This document shows, one piece after another, positions 22,257-33,520 of a stretch of 64,000 nt of DNA (position 1 is the stretch's first letter; every line of letters starts with the position of its first letter). Position numbers and translations under genes: made by a program. The stretch comes from Heloderma charlesbogerti (Eukaryota; Chordata; Lepidosauria; Squamata; Helodermatidae). The stretch spans positions 124,001 through 188,000 of the forward strand of contig JANEZZ010002693.1 in the NCBI GenBank assembly GCA_026122225.1. Reading direction: 5' to 3'. The notes under the pieces were generated by a model. The model saw only the letters and a program-made list of their open reading frames with translations, made no database searches and had not been told where the DNA came from.

Positions 22257-22621
22257 GTAGTGGAGCCAGGGCTCACATGGACGTGTTGCTGGCTTCTTTA
22301 TTAGCAGGGATGCTGATGTCATCTCCCACCCCCCTCAGACTTCCCTGTTCCCTTTGAGCTAAGCTGCAATCCCCACAGTAGCTGGGGAGAAATAAATTTC
22401 CCCAACAGCAATATATTGTTGCTGTAATGCAAAGTATTGTGGGGTGGCTTGGTCATGATTGGGCAAATAGTGCTTATTAGCTTTACAAAAGATCTGTTCC
22501 AATTGGAGATGAAAACTGCTGCAACTGATTTTGTGATATGGATCAGCTACTTTCATTTTTGGACTCCCCTTGGAGGTGTGGCTATTGAGGCTGTCATGAT
22601 GAGCACCTCCTACTTCACCAC
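22257..22621. other. Unassigned sequence
   Basis: Nothing recognised. Confidence 0.45.
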
Positions 22622-22672
22622 AGTATGTATGTATATGTATATGTGTTTGTGTGTAAGTGTGTGTCTTTGTGG

Positions 22673-22706
<34 letters not shown>
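22622..22706. repeat. Imperfect (TG)n joined to (CA)n through GCGCGC
   Basis: A TATG/TGTG tract meets a (CA)14 tract at GGGCGCGCAC, making a quasi-palindrome of alternating purine and pyrimidine. Confidence 0.9.
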
Positions 22707-22708
<2 letters not shown>

Positions 22709-23039
22709 CGACACTGAAAATACTTTGTTGTATTGTCCAAACCTTGGGGATCCATTGCTTTCCTAGGGAATAAGAACAGTGTGGTTATCAAAGGATCAAA
22801 AATCAAACTTGGGTTCATTCTAGTGTTGGAAGGCATGAATTTGAACGGAGATAAAAAATAAAATCTCAAACACTTTTTCACTAGGATTAATTTGCTTGCA
22901 AAAATGGAAGTTTGTATTCCAATTCCCCCTCCTTCTGCAACACACATTCTCAGATAGGGATGCAGCTGGATTTTGTGGTTTTCAAGCGGGGGGGGGGGGA
23001 GATATAAAAATACTGCATTTGGCAAGTTGTTACTTGGGC
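22707..23039. other. Unassigned sequence with a poly-G run
   Basis: G run at 22989-23000. No family recognised. Confidence 0.45.
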
Positions 23040-23495
23040 AAATTCCATGTTGGGGTTTGTCAGGAAAGGAATTGAAAATAAAACTGTCAATATCAGAATG
23101 CCTTTGTACAAATCTATGGTCCAACTTGGAGTACTGTGTACAGTTCTGGCCACTGCACCTCAGGATATTCTAGAGCTGGAAAAGGTGTGGAAAAGGGCTA
23201 CCAAAATGATCAAGGGTCTGGAGCAGCTCCCTTATGAAGAAAGGTTACATTGCCTGAGAGTGTTTGGCTTAGAAAATGGGTGAGTAAGGGGAGGATTATA
23301 TAATTATGCATGTTGTGAAGAAAGTGGATAGGCCTCTCTCACAGTACGAGAACCTGGCATCATCCCATGAAGCTGATTGGTAGGAGATTCAGGATAGATA
23401 AAAGGAAGGACTTCTTCACACAGCGCAGTTAAATTATAGAATTTGTTACCACAGGATGTAGTGATGGCCAAACCCAGTGCAAGTTCTCCAGCAAC
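23040..23495 (+). mobile_element. CR1-type LINE 3' fragment
   Basis: The frame reads VQLGVLCTVLATAPQD then LEKVWKRATKMIKGLEQ near 23120-23225, the C-terminal part of a CR1 ORF2. TGCATGTTGTGAAGAAAG, CTTCTTCACACAGCGC and CACAGGATGTAGTGATGGCC follow, all in the usual order. The frame ends at 23283. It lies head-on against the opposite-strand CR1 end that begins at 23503. Confidence 0.8.
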
Positions 23496-23502
23496 CTGAG
23501 GT

Positions 23503-23925
23503 TGAATCATAGAATAGTAGGGTTGGAAGGGGCCTACAAGGCCATCGAGTCCAACCCCCTACTCGATGCAGGAATCCAAGTCAGAGCATCCCTGATAGAT
23601 GGCCGTCCAGCCTCGTCTTGAATGCCTCCAGTGTGGGAGAGCCCTCCACCTCCCCAGGCAATTGGCTCCATTGTCGTATTGCTCTAACAGTCAGGAAGTT
23701 TTTCCTGATGTTCAGCCGGAATCTGGCTTCCTGTAATGTGAGCCCATTATTCCGTGTCCTGCACTCTGGGATGATGGAGAAGAGATCCTGGCCTTCCTCT
23801 CTGTCACAACCAAGTACTTGAAGAGCGCTATCCTATCTCCCCTCAGTCTTCTCTTCTCAAGGCTAAACATGCCCAGTTCTTTCAGTCTCTCTTCATAGGG
23901 CTTTGTTTCCAGTCCCCTGAAGGTG
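23503..23925 (-). mobile_element. CR1 LINE 3' end
   Basis: The left edge ATCATAGAATAGTAGGG is the CR1 3' terminus read backwards. Antisense ORF2 C-terminus follows, with [20 protein letters not shown] encoded on the minus strand at about 23840-23900. It is nearly identical by eye to 50056-50475. Confidence 0.9.
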
Positions 23926-24908
23926 TGAGAGCACACATGCCGCTGCCTTGCACCCCCTTCTTTTGTCTCTCATCCTCCACCCCTTGATGTGCACCCGCAC
24001 CCCTTCCCCTTCCCACTGCCACTGCATCAGCTCTCTGGAAGAAGTGGCCAGTGCAGCTCTTGGAAAAGCCCCGCTAGCGTCCTAGCCACTCTCTCGGCAA
24101 GTCTCTCTCGGTGAGAATAAAGGGTGGGTGGCTAAGCACAGCCAAGTACCCTCTGTTTCACTCTGAAGATCCCCTCAGAGCAAAAGAGAGGCCAGGCGCT
24201 GCTTCAGTGAGTCCCACTGGCTGCTCTCTTGCTGTGGCATATGCAGTGGCAGGGTGGGACAGGCAGGGCTCTCCGGAGCACCTGCCAGCATCACCGAGAG
24301 GGTGGCTGCTCCAGAGAGCCCTGCCAGCCCTGCTCTCCTGCTGGGGCAAATGCCTTGGTGGGAGAACAGCTAGTGGGGCTCTCTGGAGCTCCAGTTGGAG
24401 GAGGGGGCAGGGGCAGCAGTGCAATTCACAGCACCTCCTGCTCCCCTGCCTGCTGCATGGGAAGGCCAGCCCTCATGATGGGCACCAACTTTGAACAGGT
24501 TTACAAGGAGATTAGACAAATTAGAAAAAAAAGGCTATAAATGGTTACCAGTCCTGATGGCTTAATGCTACCTCCAGGATGGGAGGCAGTATGCCTTTCA
24601 GTACCAGTTACTAGGGAACATGAGCAGAAGGTCTACTTGATGTCCTATTTCATAGGCCTTTCATCTGATATAGCACAGTTCTTATGTTCTCATTGGCTTC
24701 TGGAAAATGTAACACTGCCTGATCTCCTAACTTTTAGGAATTTAGGAGTACTCCTTTCTACCCCTCCTCTTCTCTCCTGTCCTGTTTTGTGGACTTTCTA
24801 CTTTTCCTTCAGTTTTGGACTTACTTATGGTTAATTAGTTTGGTTTAGCAGTTAACTCTGGTTAAATGTTACATCTACCCTGATGAGAATGCTAATTAAT
24901 TATACTTA
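23926..24908. other. Unassigned sequence; GC-rich 23.93-24.5 kb
   Basis: The left part is GC-rich, with CTCTCCGGAGCACC and CTCCAGAGAGCCC forming short inverted words. Overlapping open frames of up to 127 codons here reflect high GC rather than a gene I can identify. Confidence 0.45.
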
Positions 24909-24916
24909 GTGCCAAG

Positions 24917-25413
24917 TAGGGATGGGCGGGCACTACCCAATCCGAGTTCTCCAAGCACTGGCCCAGCCCCTGCCCCTGTTTGTGCGCACCTGGACCCATA
25001 CTCGAGCTCACCTGGGCGGCCCCATTGAGTTCCACGATTGCCATTTTTTGAAAAACAAAAGGGCGATAGGAAAAATGCTAATATTTGCATATGTGTGAAT
25101 ATGTACATTTGCAAAAATGCGCATATTCGTGCATTTGCAAAAATGGCATACTTCTGCATTTGCGAAAATGCGCATATTCACGCATATGTGCATATGCGCA
25201 TTTTACAATCACCATTTTATTTTTTTAAAAATGGTGATTACAGAGCTTGATGAGGCTGCCTGGGTGAGTGTGGGCGGCTTGGTATGTGCAGGCAGGGGGT
25301 GAGCGGGTGCAAGAGCAAGTGGGCACAGGGGCTCAGTGAGTGTGGCTCAGGGGTGCAGGCAGGGTGGTTTCCACCGTATTCCCAGACAAAATCAGGCGCC
25401 CACACCATCCCTA
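24917..25413. mobile_element. TAGGGATG-type hAT-like element, class B
   Basis: Starts TAGGGATGGGCGG and ends CACACCATCCCTA. A perfect 8-base duplication GTGCCAAG flanks it (24909-24916, 25414-25421). At 25075-25205 the interior is an array of words such as ATTTGCATATGTG, TTTGCAAAAATGCGC and GCATATTCACGC. It is bracketed by GATTGCCATTTTTTGAAAA and AAAAATGGTGATTAC. Non-coding. Confidence 0.9.
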
Positions 25414-25470
25414 GTGCCAAGCCAGTTTGGAATCATGGTTAGAACTAGATTCAGACATTGCAGGTCGGGC

Positions 25471-25895
25471 TGGGGATGATGGAGAAATCCACAAGGGATT
25501 CAAATAAGTTCGGATTTCTATGAACGTCACCTGCAGTTTCCACAGTGGACTGGCCTTTTCCAAGTCACATGGATTCTGCAGATGTGTGGACCAGTTTTTC
25601 ACTTTTGGGGTGAATTTGTGCTAATTTGCAGTAGTGCTAATATACATCCGTGGGTTCATATGAGTGTGCATTAGTGCTAATGTACATTTATGCAAATGTG
25701 CTAACTTGCATTAGTTAATGCACATTATTCCTAATTCACAGTAACTAGTTAGCGCTAATGTGAATTAGCATAAGTCAAATAAAATTCTTGCAAAAAAAAT
25801 TCCAATTCTGCCTATGATTGGATGATGGCACAAAAGATGCCTGACAATCTGCGAAACACAGACCGAACAGATTGACCAAAATCTGTACATCCCTA
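25471..25895. mobile_element. TAGGGATG-type hAT-like element, class B, worn left end
   Basis: The left end TGGGGATGATGGAGAAATCC and right end ATCTGTACATCCCTA fit the family. The interior has repeated GCTAATGTACATT and TGTGCTAACTTGCATTAG-type words. No clear target duplication. Confidence 0.65.
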
Positions 25896-26224
25896 GTGTG
25901 GACTAACTATGACTAATGAAACATAAAGGGGTGAAACCTAATGACTTTTGGTACATTAGTGTCATGCCTTATAGTGTCATATACAGTATAGTGTCTTATG
26001 CATTTACAAAAGTGATATATTTCTTCATTTTATCATTGCTTATGTTTGCTATGTTTTTAGGTGTAAAATGTATACAAACATGTTTTTCTTAAGAAATGTA
26101 CATTACGTTTGTATGTTTCTAAGTGGTAAAGTGTTTTCTTAAAAGATGGGAATTAGCTTTTAAATAATTCCTTGTATCATATTTTTCAGTTGCCCTTAAC
26201 AAAAAGAAATCCCTCAAATTCCCA
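25896..26224. other. Unassigned AT-rich sequence
   Basis: Nothing recognised. Confidence 0.45.
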
Positions 26225-26375
26225 GGGTGTGGTCTGAAGGCACATGAGGCAGCCACCTTGCTGAAGCTAAGTGGGTCTCCAGTGCTTGGAGAGGAGACCA
26301 CCTGGGAACCACGTGTAGCCACCTTGAGTTCCACGATGGAAGAAAGGTGGGATATAAATGTAATGAAGAAGAAAA
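26225..26375 (+). repeat. 5S rRNA-derived SINE, best preserved copy
   Basis: GCTGAAGCTAAGTGGGTCTC, GTGCTTGGAGAGGAGACCAC and CTGGGAACC match the 5S rRNA internal promoter order. The body CCTTGAGTTCCACGATGGAA and a short AT-rich tail follow, as in the copy at 15.9 kb. Confidence 0.82.
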
Positions 26376-27079
26376 CGTGTTGGCACACAAATACATTGGG
26401 AATTAAAACTTGCAGCTGTCTGTTTTGGTTTTTGTCTGGCTTTTACAGCTGTCTTTTGGATCCTTTTGGATGTTTTTTGTTCTAAAATGCCCCCATGTGA
26501 AAATCTCCCCCAGATAGAAGGCTAGTACAAATTGCAAATTAGGTGTCTACATGTATGGATATTTTGACATGGGGCTACTTTAAAATAAGCAACTCTCCAT
26601 GTGCTTTTATTGTTGTTGGTGGTGATGGTGATGGTGGCATAGTCATGCCAGAGCCACGTTCCACATATTTGGCTCAGTTCCTGTGGGACACATGGTCGGG
26701 CTGGTTTGCTCAAGTAAATCCAAGCATTCTCCTGAAAGAGCTTGAATTATGGTTTGTTTTTATCCAACAACCCCCCCTCCTTTTATGTTTTGCAGTTTTC
26801 AGGTACCTGGAGTACCTCCCAGAAAAATACGACTCAGAGCCAAGATTTTGAAAAACTGGTATTCTCCTAGTATTTGCAGGCTCTGAATAGCTGAAGCATG
26901 GATATTCATGCTTCAGAGTTCTCATAGAGGAAAAAATAAGAAAGGAAGAGCTGAGCTGAGCAGAGTCTTTAGGTAAATGGTGGTGTGTATACTTGGAGGT
27001 TGGCAAATGTGCTGATTGGGAAGCCAAATGGCGCCTACGCTATTTCATGTTATGAATACCCTGAGATACACAGCACATT
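26376..27079. other. Unassigned sequence
   Basis: Contains a GT/GA-rich stretch at 26610-26640. Otherwise nothing recognised. Confidence 0.45.
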
Positions 27080-27158
27080 CTCAAGCATGTTTACCCCAAA
27101 GTAAGTCCCACTGAATTCAATGGGATTTACTTCCTGTATGTGTGTGTATGATTGCAGC
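27080..27158. mobile_element. Short MITE, 'caatcctatgcatg' family
   Basis: AAGCATGTTTACCCCAAAGT, the core ATTCAATGGGATTTAC and the end GTGTGTATGATTGCAG. Confidence 0.7.
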
Positions 27159-27169
27159 TTTAGCCTGTT

Positions 27170-27236
27170 ATTATTATTATGAGCTTCGGCTATTGGGCGG
27201 TATAGAAATGAAATGAAATGAATAAATAAATAAATT
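27170..27236 (+). repeat. L2 3' tail fragment
   Basis: GAGCTTCGGCTATTGGGCGG then TATAGAAATGAAATG and (AATA)n match the L2 3' ends at 5.8 and 47.45 kb. Only the last ~65 bases were inserted. Confidence 0.75.
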
Positions 27237-28654
27237 ATGGCAAGATTTATTACTCACTATGAGTGCTTGTGAGTTAGGTGCCAATGTTTGCTTCTAGTAT
27301 AGAGGCCAAGTGATTAAAATGTTCCACGTTTCTCCATTCAAAATTAGGAACCTGGAGAATTCTAAGCTTGCATTTAATGACCAAAACAAGTTTCTTGCCC
27401 TCATGGTTGCAAAAGCATGCCTGCCTACGTTTGGATAGCAAATAAAAAGTCTGATTGGGTAATTACCTCCAATGGTGTTTGGAGCTGGGGAGGAAGTTGC
27501 TTCTGTGCCTGCACAGCTTCCTTTCTTATGTCTAATATTCTCTGCTCCTAGTGATAATGAATCCCAGTCTCTGTTTCCTTCTGTGCCTTCCTCCTCAATT
27601 CTTGCAACAAATAAAATATAATGAAATCTATATTGTTTGAACATTTGAATGTTGGAAAGAAAATAAACTTGCAAAAAATTCAATTCAGGTGTGTTTTGTT
27701 TTCCTTTTTCCCCCCGTACCACAGAATTAGTATTTTTAAGAGGAATTTTGGCCTCAAACACAATGAATATCTGTTTGATTGAGGAGCGTATGGTGCCAGG
27801 CTCATCATTCAAACCATTGCTCTTTCTAAGCTTTACCGTACAGTGTTTTTTTTTCTTTGCACAGATATGAAACCTAAAATGCCTTGCTTAGATTTTTTGT
27901 TTGTTTGCTTTGTTCCAAGATTGCAGTGCTGGGGCATTGGACTGAAGCTTCCAGTTGCTAGAGTCTATCACAAGACAAGCAATCAAATGATCAAAGGATC
28001 ATTTCACGATGGCAGTAGCAGGTCACTTTATACTTGTTTCTCATTTTGGACAAGAATGGTTTCAAATGCACTGATGCCTCATACCACAGATTGCTATGTG
28101 AAAAATATATCGTGTGATGTGAGTGAGCCCTAAATTTATTTCTAGGAGCATCTGCAATAGGATGTTATCATACCGTCCCTTTTCTTACCTTATCTTTTTG
28201 GTTAGAATAAAAGAATCATAGGGCTGGAAGTGACTGGAAAGTAATGAAGTCCCAAGGTTTGACCTGCACAGTAGGTACACATAAGGGACTAGTTCTGATT
28301 GACCCCAATTTCTGAGTGATCCAACTATGGCTACGTTCATACATGCATATTTAGCACTTGATGACTGCAACATGAAGTGATGACTTGCACGTGTGTAAGA
28401 TCTACAGATACAATTCTAAATGTAGCTTTAGTAACCACTGAATTTTTCAAAAAGATATACAGCAGGCGCAGTTGTGGGGTGGGGGGTTCCCTGATTTTCA
28501 TCAGGGTCAAAGCACATGGAGAGAAGAAGTGTAATTGCAGCTGTTATCCTTGGAAGGAAGGTTTCCATTGGCGCTATTCTTTTTAAAAAAAATGCTTAAT
28601 GTGGTTGCTAAAGTCACATTTAGCATCACATCTAGTTTGGCCCTAAGAGCCAGG
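27237..28654. other. Unassigned sequence; one 172-codon frame
   Basis: A minus-strand frame spans 27294-27812 with no recognisable domain and low-complexity composition. I think it is chance. No repeat family was recognised. Confidence 0.4.
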
Positions 28655-29080
28655 GATGGAAAAATCTGTCAAGCTCCATTTCACTCTGGTTGTCTGGTTC
28701 TGCACTGGATTGTTAAAAAAAAAAAAAAAAGTAGTCTGCACAAACATTTGCACACAATTTTGTGTGCTTTTTTTTTTAAAAAAAATCCACATTTTTGTAT
28801 GCTCCCAAAGTATGCATTTGTATGCATTTCTCCCATTGAAAACGTTTTCACATGCACTTTTGCAAATATATGCGTTTTTGTGTGCATTCTTTTGAAATAT
28901 ACATTTTTAAGTGTATGCATTCTTTCTTTTTCTTGCAAACTGCATCACAAACTTTGCAAATGTACAGATTTCACTGGCAGGCTGCATTCTGGCTCATGTT
29001 TATGGCGGGTAACTGCAAATTCGCAATATTCACATTGAAATGCGAACCAAACACATTTCTCACTCATCCCTACTCATCCC
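28655..29080. mobile_element. TAGGGATG-type hAT-like element, class B
   Basis: The left end CAGGGATGGAAAAATC and right end CTCACTCATCCCTA fit. The interior repeats ATGCATTTGTATGCATTT, ACATTTTTGTATGC and CACTTTTGCAAATATATGC. The right end CATCCCTACT is duplicated. No 8-base duplication identified. Confidence 0.65.
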
Positions 29081-30069
29081 TACTACAGATCGATCACCAC
29101 AGACAAAAATTTTGTATCACCTCAAAGTATATATAAAAACTTCAATAAAATTAAAGTTAAAAAACAGACAATACATTTCAGCAGAGGCAGTTCCCGCTTT
29201 CAATTATGAGTCATCAAAGAGATGAGTAATCCTTATGTGACAGACTGATGTATATATGCGTGGATGAACTGGCCCTGGGAGTCGATACCAAGTCTGTTGT
29301 GTGGCCAATACCATTTGCAGGGAGATGCACAGGCACAGTGTGTATCTCACAGGTCCACTGAAAATCGAGGCTGATGATTTGCACTTGTACAGGCCCAGCC
29401 CAGTGGTGGCTGGTGGCTCTGATATCGGTGGGGCTGTGAATCCATTCTGCGTTTCAGTCAGAACCGGCCAGAACTCTAAAGGAGCTATCCAGGGGGATGA
29501 ACCCTATCCCCAAAATATGGTCTCAGGTTCAGTCTCTTGCAATCTAGATTCTAGAGAGCTGCAAGTGGAGAGTAGAAATGAACACACGCATTTCATTAGG
29601 GGGGGTGCCTGCAAAGCACGCACACTACAGAATTAAAAGGCATGGCACACTTATGCTGAGCCATATTCTGCAGCTTCACCTCTCTGAGACCAATACGTTA
29701 CAGGATCTTTTCTCCCCCCCCCCTAATGACACAGGCCCAAATTACATGTCATACCCAAATGCATGTATCTGTTCTCCAACATTTTCTTCTTTAATTTAAA
29801 AGCAGCCCATGGGGCTGTATGTTTCAGTGGAGGGACTGCCTGCTCAACTCTTTCTCCTCTGGCTGTTTCCCACTCAAAATTATCTCAAATCATGATTTTC
29901 TCCTCATGTGGTAAAGGTATACCAAGAGCTTATGTTTTCCCATGCTGGGTAAAAAAATAAACACCAGGTTTTTTGGGGGGTGGGGGGCTGTTCGAGGCAG
30001 AAAAAACAGCCAGAAGGGAAAAGGTTATACACCCGCCCACACACCATTCTTCCACTAAAAGTCACAGCC
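29081..30069. other. Unassigned sequence
   Basis: Nothing recognised apart from short C and G runs. Confidence 0.45.
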
Positions 30070-30240
30070 TTGTCATAAGAACATAATAAGAGCCCTGCTG
30101 GATCAGACCAAGGGTCCATCTGTCCAGCATTCGTTCACACAGTGGCCAACCAGCCGTTGACCAGGAACCCACAAGCAGGACATGAGTGCAACAGCACCCT
30201 CCTGCCCATGTTCCCCAACAACTGTCAGCAGCTTTCAGGT
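30070..30240 (-). mobile_element. CR1/L3-type LINE 3' end with TTCTTATG tail
   Basis: AAGAACATAATAAGAGCCC, GGATCAGACCAAGGGTCC and CACAGTGGCCAACCAG are the antisense of a common reptile CR1-like 3' end whose terminal repeat on the minus strand is TTCTTATG. Confidence 0.75.
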
Positions 30241-30930
30241 TAAAAAAGAAAATGGACAACAGATACATTCAGCAGTGTGTATCATTCTGGTCCATGTGTT
30301 CATAAATATAGTCGTATGAGCACACTTTCTCTACTAATCCAACAGCTCCAATCCTGCCAGAATTCACAGCCAGAACCAATTTGTTTTCATAACAGGTAAG
30401 CAACCATTGTTGCTTAGCAAAATGGCCATTATTAGAATAGGGTGTGTGTGTTTGTGTATGGCAGAAGGCCTTACGTTGCAGGGATAACCTGAGGGGAGTT
30501 AGTGCTATGTCTTTGACTGCTCGGCAGTCAAAGTGCTACGCCACCCCTTTTCAAGATACCTGACAGTGGGCCTCTCAGTGTCCATGGTGGAAGGCAACCC
30601 CCCCTCCAGTGGGGAAGTTAAGCATGTGCTTAAATGTTTCCTATTGAAATCAATGGGACTTAAAAGTGCTTTCCTTTGGCTAGACAGTAATTGTGCCCAT
30701 AATTTGTATTATGCTGTTCACTTTCATCAGTTTCTCGGGAGCAATCCAGAGTCTGGATTGGTGCACAGGACCATGGGAATATCATCATCAAACATCTTGA
30801 CTCACCATTATCTAAATATCTCTGTCTTTCATCTAAAGCTCTGTTTTAAGTAGAAAATAACCATTTAGAAAATATAAATCTTGTGAGTCAGTCTCATGAA
30901 GTTCCCAGTACATGCAAAGTTCTCATTATA

Positions 30931-30967
30931 TATGTGTGTGCGTGTGTGCGTGTGTGCGTGTGTGTGC
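30931..30967. repeat. (GT)n microsatellite with CG interruptions
   Basis: TGTGTG units broken by CGTG. Confidence 0.9.
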
Positions 30968-31905
30968 ATTTTAAATAACAACAAAGGAAACAAGCTGACA
31001 CAGTGAATTTTGATCTGGAAAATGAAACTTGACATAACAGGTAGTTAGTTACATTTTTCTTAATCTCTGCTAGTTGCCCAGAGGCTGCTTTTAATAAATC
31101 TCCCTCTGCACCTCTAGAGAAACAATCTGGCTACATTCACATTAATAAAAGAGCATCTATAATCCCCCCCCCCAAGTCTAATAATGTTGCCAATCCCCAA
31201 TTCTGCAGTGGTGGGTTGTTGTTGTTTTACACTGGAAGAGTCAGATATTGAATGAAAAGAACAGAGGTTTTGCCATTCACTTCAGTGGGATCAGAAGCCC
31301 TCTGTTTCTGTGCCCCAGTTCAAAAGGCAGAATCTCATAACGTCTGATATTTGATTATTGAAAATAGATCCCCTCATTTTACGTTCAGTGCAGATAGATC
31401 TGCCAATGTGTGTGTGTGTTTTTAAGTACCCCCCTCCTCAGTTGCCAGGGGGTGCAGTCAGGCAGGTGAAGACAGGGTACACTGGAGGTGTGTGCGTGTG
31501 TGTGTGGCAAGGTTCGGTGCCGAATTTGATGCATCATGACGGGACATTGCAGAATTTGGTGGATTATGAACGGAGCCTGGCGGAATGCACTATTCCTTCA
31601 GCCCCCATTCCTGGCTCCCTGACAGTTTGACTGCTTGGAGTAGGAAAACACTGATTGGTTGCTCATTTGGCTAGAACACTGGAAGGCTGGAGCAGGTTTG
31701 CTTCTATTGGACCAGTTGTGTGGTTTTCCTTCTGTCTCTGAAAATACCAGTGCTAGAGATTTGTCAGGCCCATGAAGACTCCTTGGTACCTGGGGACCTC
31801 TTCTGAAGAGATACTGTACTTGTTACTAAACGGTTGCAAGAGATCCAACCATCTTCCTGGGAGCTCATCCAGTTATGTGTGCATGGAATATATCACAAGA
31901 GAGTG

Positions 31906-31908
<3 letters not shown>

Positions 31909-31938
<30 letters not shown>
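31909..31938. repeat. (TG)n microsatellite
   Basis: About fifteen uninterrupted TG units. Confidence 0.95.
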
Positions 31939-31941
<3 letters not shown>

Positions 31942-32645
31942 TCATTTGTCTTTTCTCCAACTAGTATTTAGAAATGGCATTTTCCTTGCACCAAAATAGG
32001 GCGGCCACCCAAAAAGAGGAAATGCATCATTCAGAGAGTACAAAAGAGGGCACCTGTTTGCATATAATAACTTTGCTTTACACAGAAATATAATACATCT
32101 CCCCATAGTGGAGAAGACTGGCCAGCTGACCCGTGTGCCTGCTCAGCCTGCCATCCCGGAGCGCACTGCTGATGGGTAACTTCAAGGCCCTTGCTGGCTC
32201 CCCTCCTGCCCTTATGGATCTTTGACTTTAAACCAGTCTTGGACTGGACACCTTCAAATAGAGTACTGTCCTCTGCCATCTCTCCAAAATAAAGGACTGT
32301 CCTCTGTAAGGTAGGACACCTGGACACCCTAACATGTAATGTGATTTTTCTTTAACTCCATCCCCACCCCAGAAATTCTGCTGCTTTTTGATGGGCCTCT
32401 TCCTGGCCCCAGAAATTTTCAAAATTTCTTCAAAGTTATCTCCCCCCGCCCACGCAACAGAGAGGCTCATGCAGCCATTTAAATTCTTGAAATTGTCCAA
32501 CCTGTTGAACACCAGCGCAGCTTCCTCCTCTCCTGCAGCAGTGCCCTTTTAAACCTTTCTTTCTTCTCCTTCTCCCCTGTATTTTTTTTTTTTAATGTAA
32601 TGATTGGCTGTACACAATTCTCATCTTCAGCACGGAGCATACAGA

Positions 32646-33520
32646 CACCCTAAGAACACAAGCAGAGCCCTGCTGGTGGTGGATCAGACCAAAAGCCTAC
32701 CTAGTCCAGCATTCTGTTTATACCTGTTTACATTGAGCCCCATTTGCTATTTTAATTCCCATTAACCCAGTCTGGAGAGATCCTATTGGAGTTCTTTGCA
32801 ATCCCTTTTTGTTTTGACTTCCCTGAATAATTTGGTGCCTTCAGTGAACTTGGCCATCTCACTGCTGGCTCCAGCTCATTCATGAACAAGTTAAAACTAG
32901 GGATGGGGGAGAAATCCAATCAGTTTGCATTTTAATGCACACTTGCCTAAATTTGCGCTTTGGAGCCAACATGTGCACTGAAACTCAGTTACCCTTTGAG
33001 ATTTACACATCTGCAAGTTTTGTAATGGAGTTCTTCAATCAAAACATGTGTACAAAAATGCATATATTAGGAGAAATAATATTAAAAAATGCACTGTGTT
33101 TGGAAAAGTGCACTGTATTTGGAAAAGTGCACTGTATTGGGAAAAGTGCTTGTAAAAATGTGTTTATTAGACAAAATGCCTACAGAAAGGCATACATTGG
33201 GAGAATTGTGCACAAAAAGGCTTATGAATTTTCATGTGGGCTTAAAAGCAGAACAAAAGCTCAGCCTTTGAGATGAGCCAAACGTAAGACTGGAGAAATT
33301 CTCAACGTTTGAACAAAACAAATTTAAGATTGGAAAAATGAGAAACTGAAATTGACAGGCTTGTCCATCCCTAGTTAAAATACACTGTCCCAGTAAAGAA
33401 CCTGGGCAGGAGAGGGGGGGGGGACCCCACTTCTTACCTCCCTCCATTGTGAGAATTGTCTGTTTAATCCTACTCTCTGCTTCCTGCTCTTTAACCAGTT
33501 ACTGACACATAAGAGAACCC
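32646..33520 (-). mobile_element. CR1/L3-type LINE, split by a TAGGGATG element
   Basis: From the left the antisense order is the 3' end (AGAACACAAGCAGAGCCCTG), then ORF2 text (TTTGGTGCCTTCAGTGAAC, CTCATTCATGAACAAG). It is interrupted at 32898 and resumes at 33374 (CACTGTCCCAGTAAAG, CTACTCTCTGCTTCCTG). The antisense ORF2 parts match the ADDTK-region text of the longer CR1 at 50.9 kb in style. There is an internal deletion between the 3' end and ORF2. Confidence 0.75.
32898..33373. mobile_element. TAGGGATG-type hAT-like element, class B, inside CR1
   Basis: Starts TAGGGATGGGGGAG and ends TTGTCCATCCCTA. The flanks are GTTAAAAC (32890-32897) and GTTAAAAT (33374-33381), an 8-base duplication with one change. 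CR1 sequence continues across it. At 33092-33149 a 19-base unit based on TGCACTGTATTTGGAAAAG is repeated three times in tandem. Non-coding. Confidence 0.88.

Larger units (their letters stand above)
30241..32645. other. Mostly unassigned; two (GT)n tracts and one possible MITE
   Basis: There are (GT)n tracts at 30931-30967 and 31909-31938. A segment 31997-32331 has possible inverted ends TAGGGCGGCC and GGACACCCTA but no target duplication. The rest holds nothing I recognise. Confidence 0.5.

Noticed and set aside
22359..23124. 115- and 169-codon minus-strand frames
   Set aside because: They cross the (CA)n tract and antisense CR1-type text; valine-cysteine runs are microsatellite translation.
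26225..26375. Possible 5S rRNA gene
   Set aside because: Only part of the 5S sequence is present, with many changes and a SINE body and tail.
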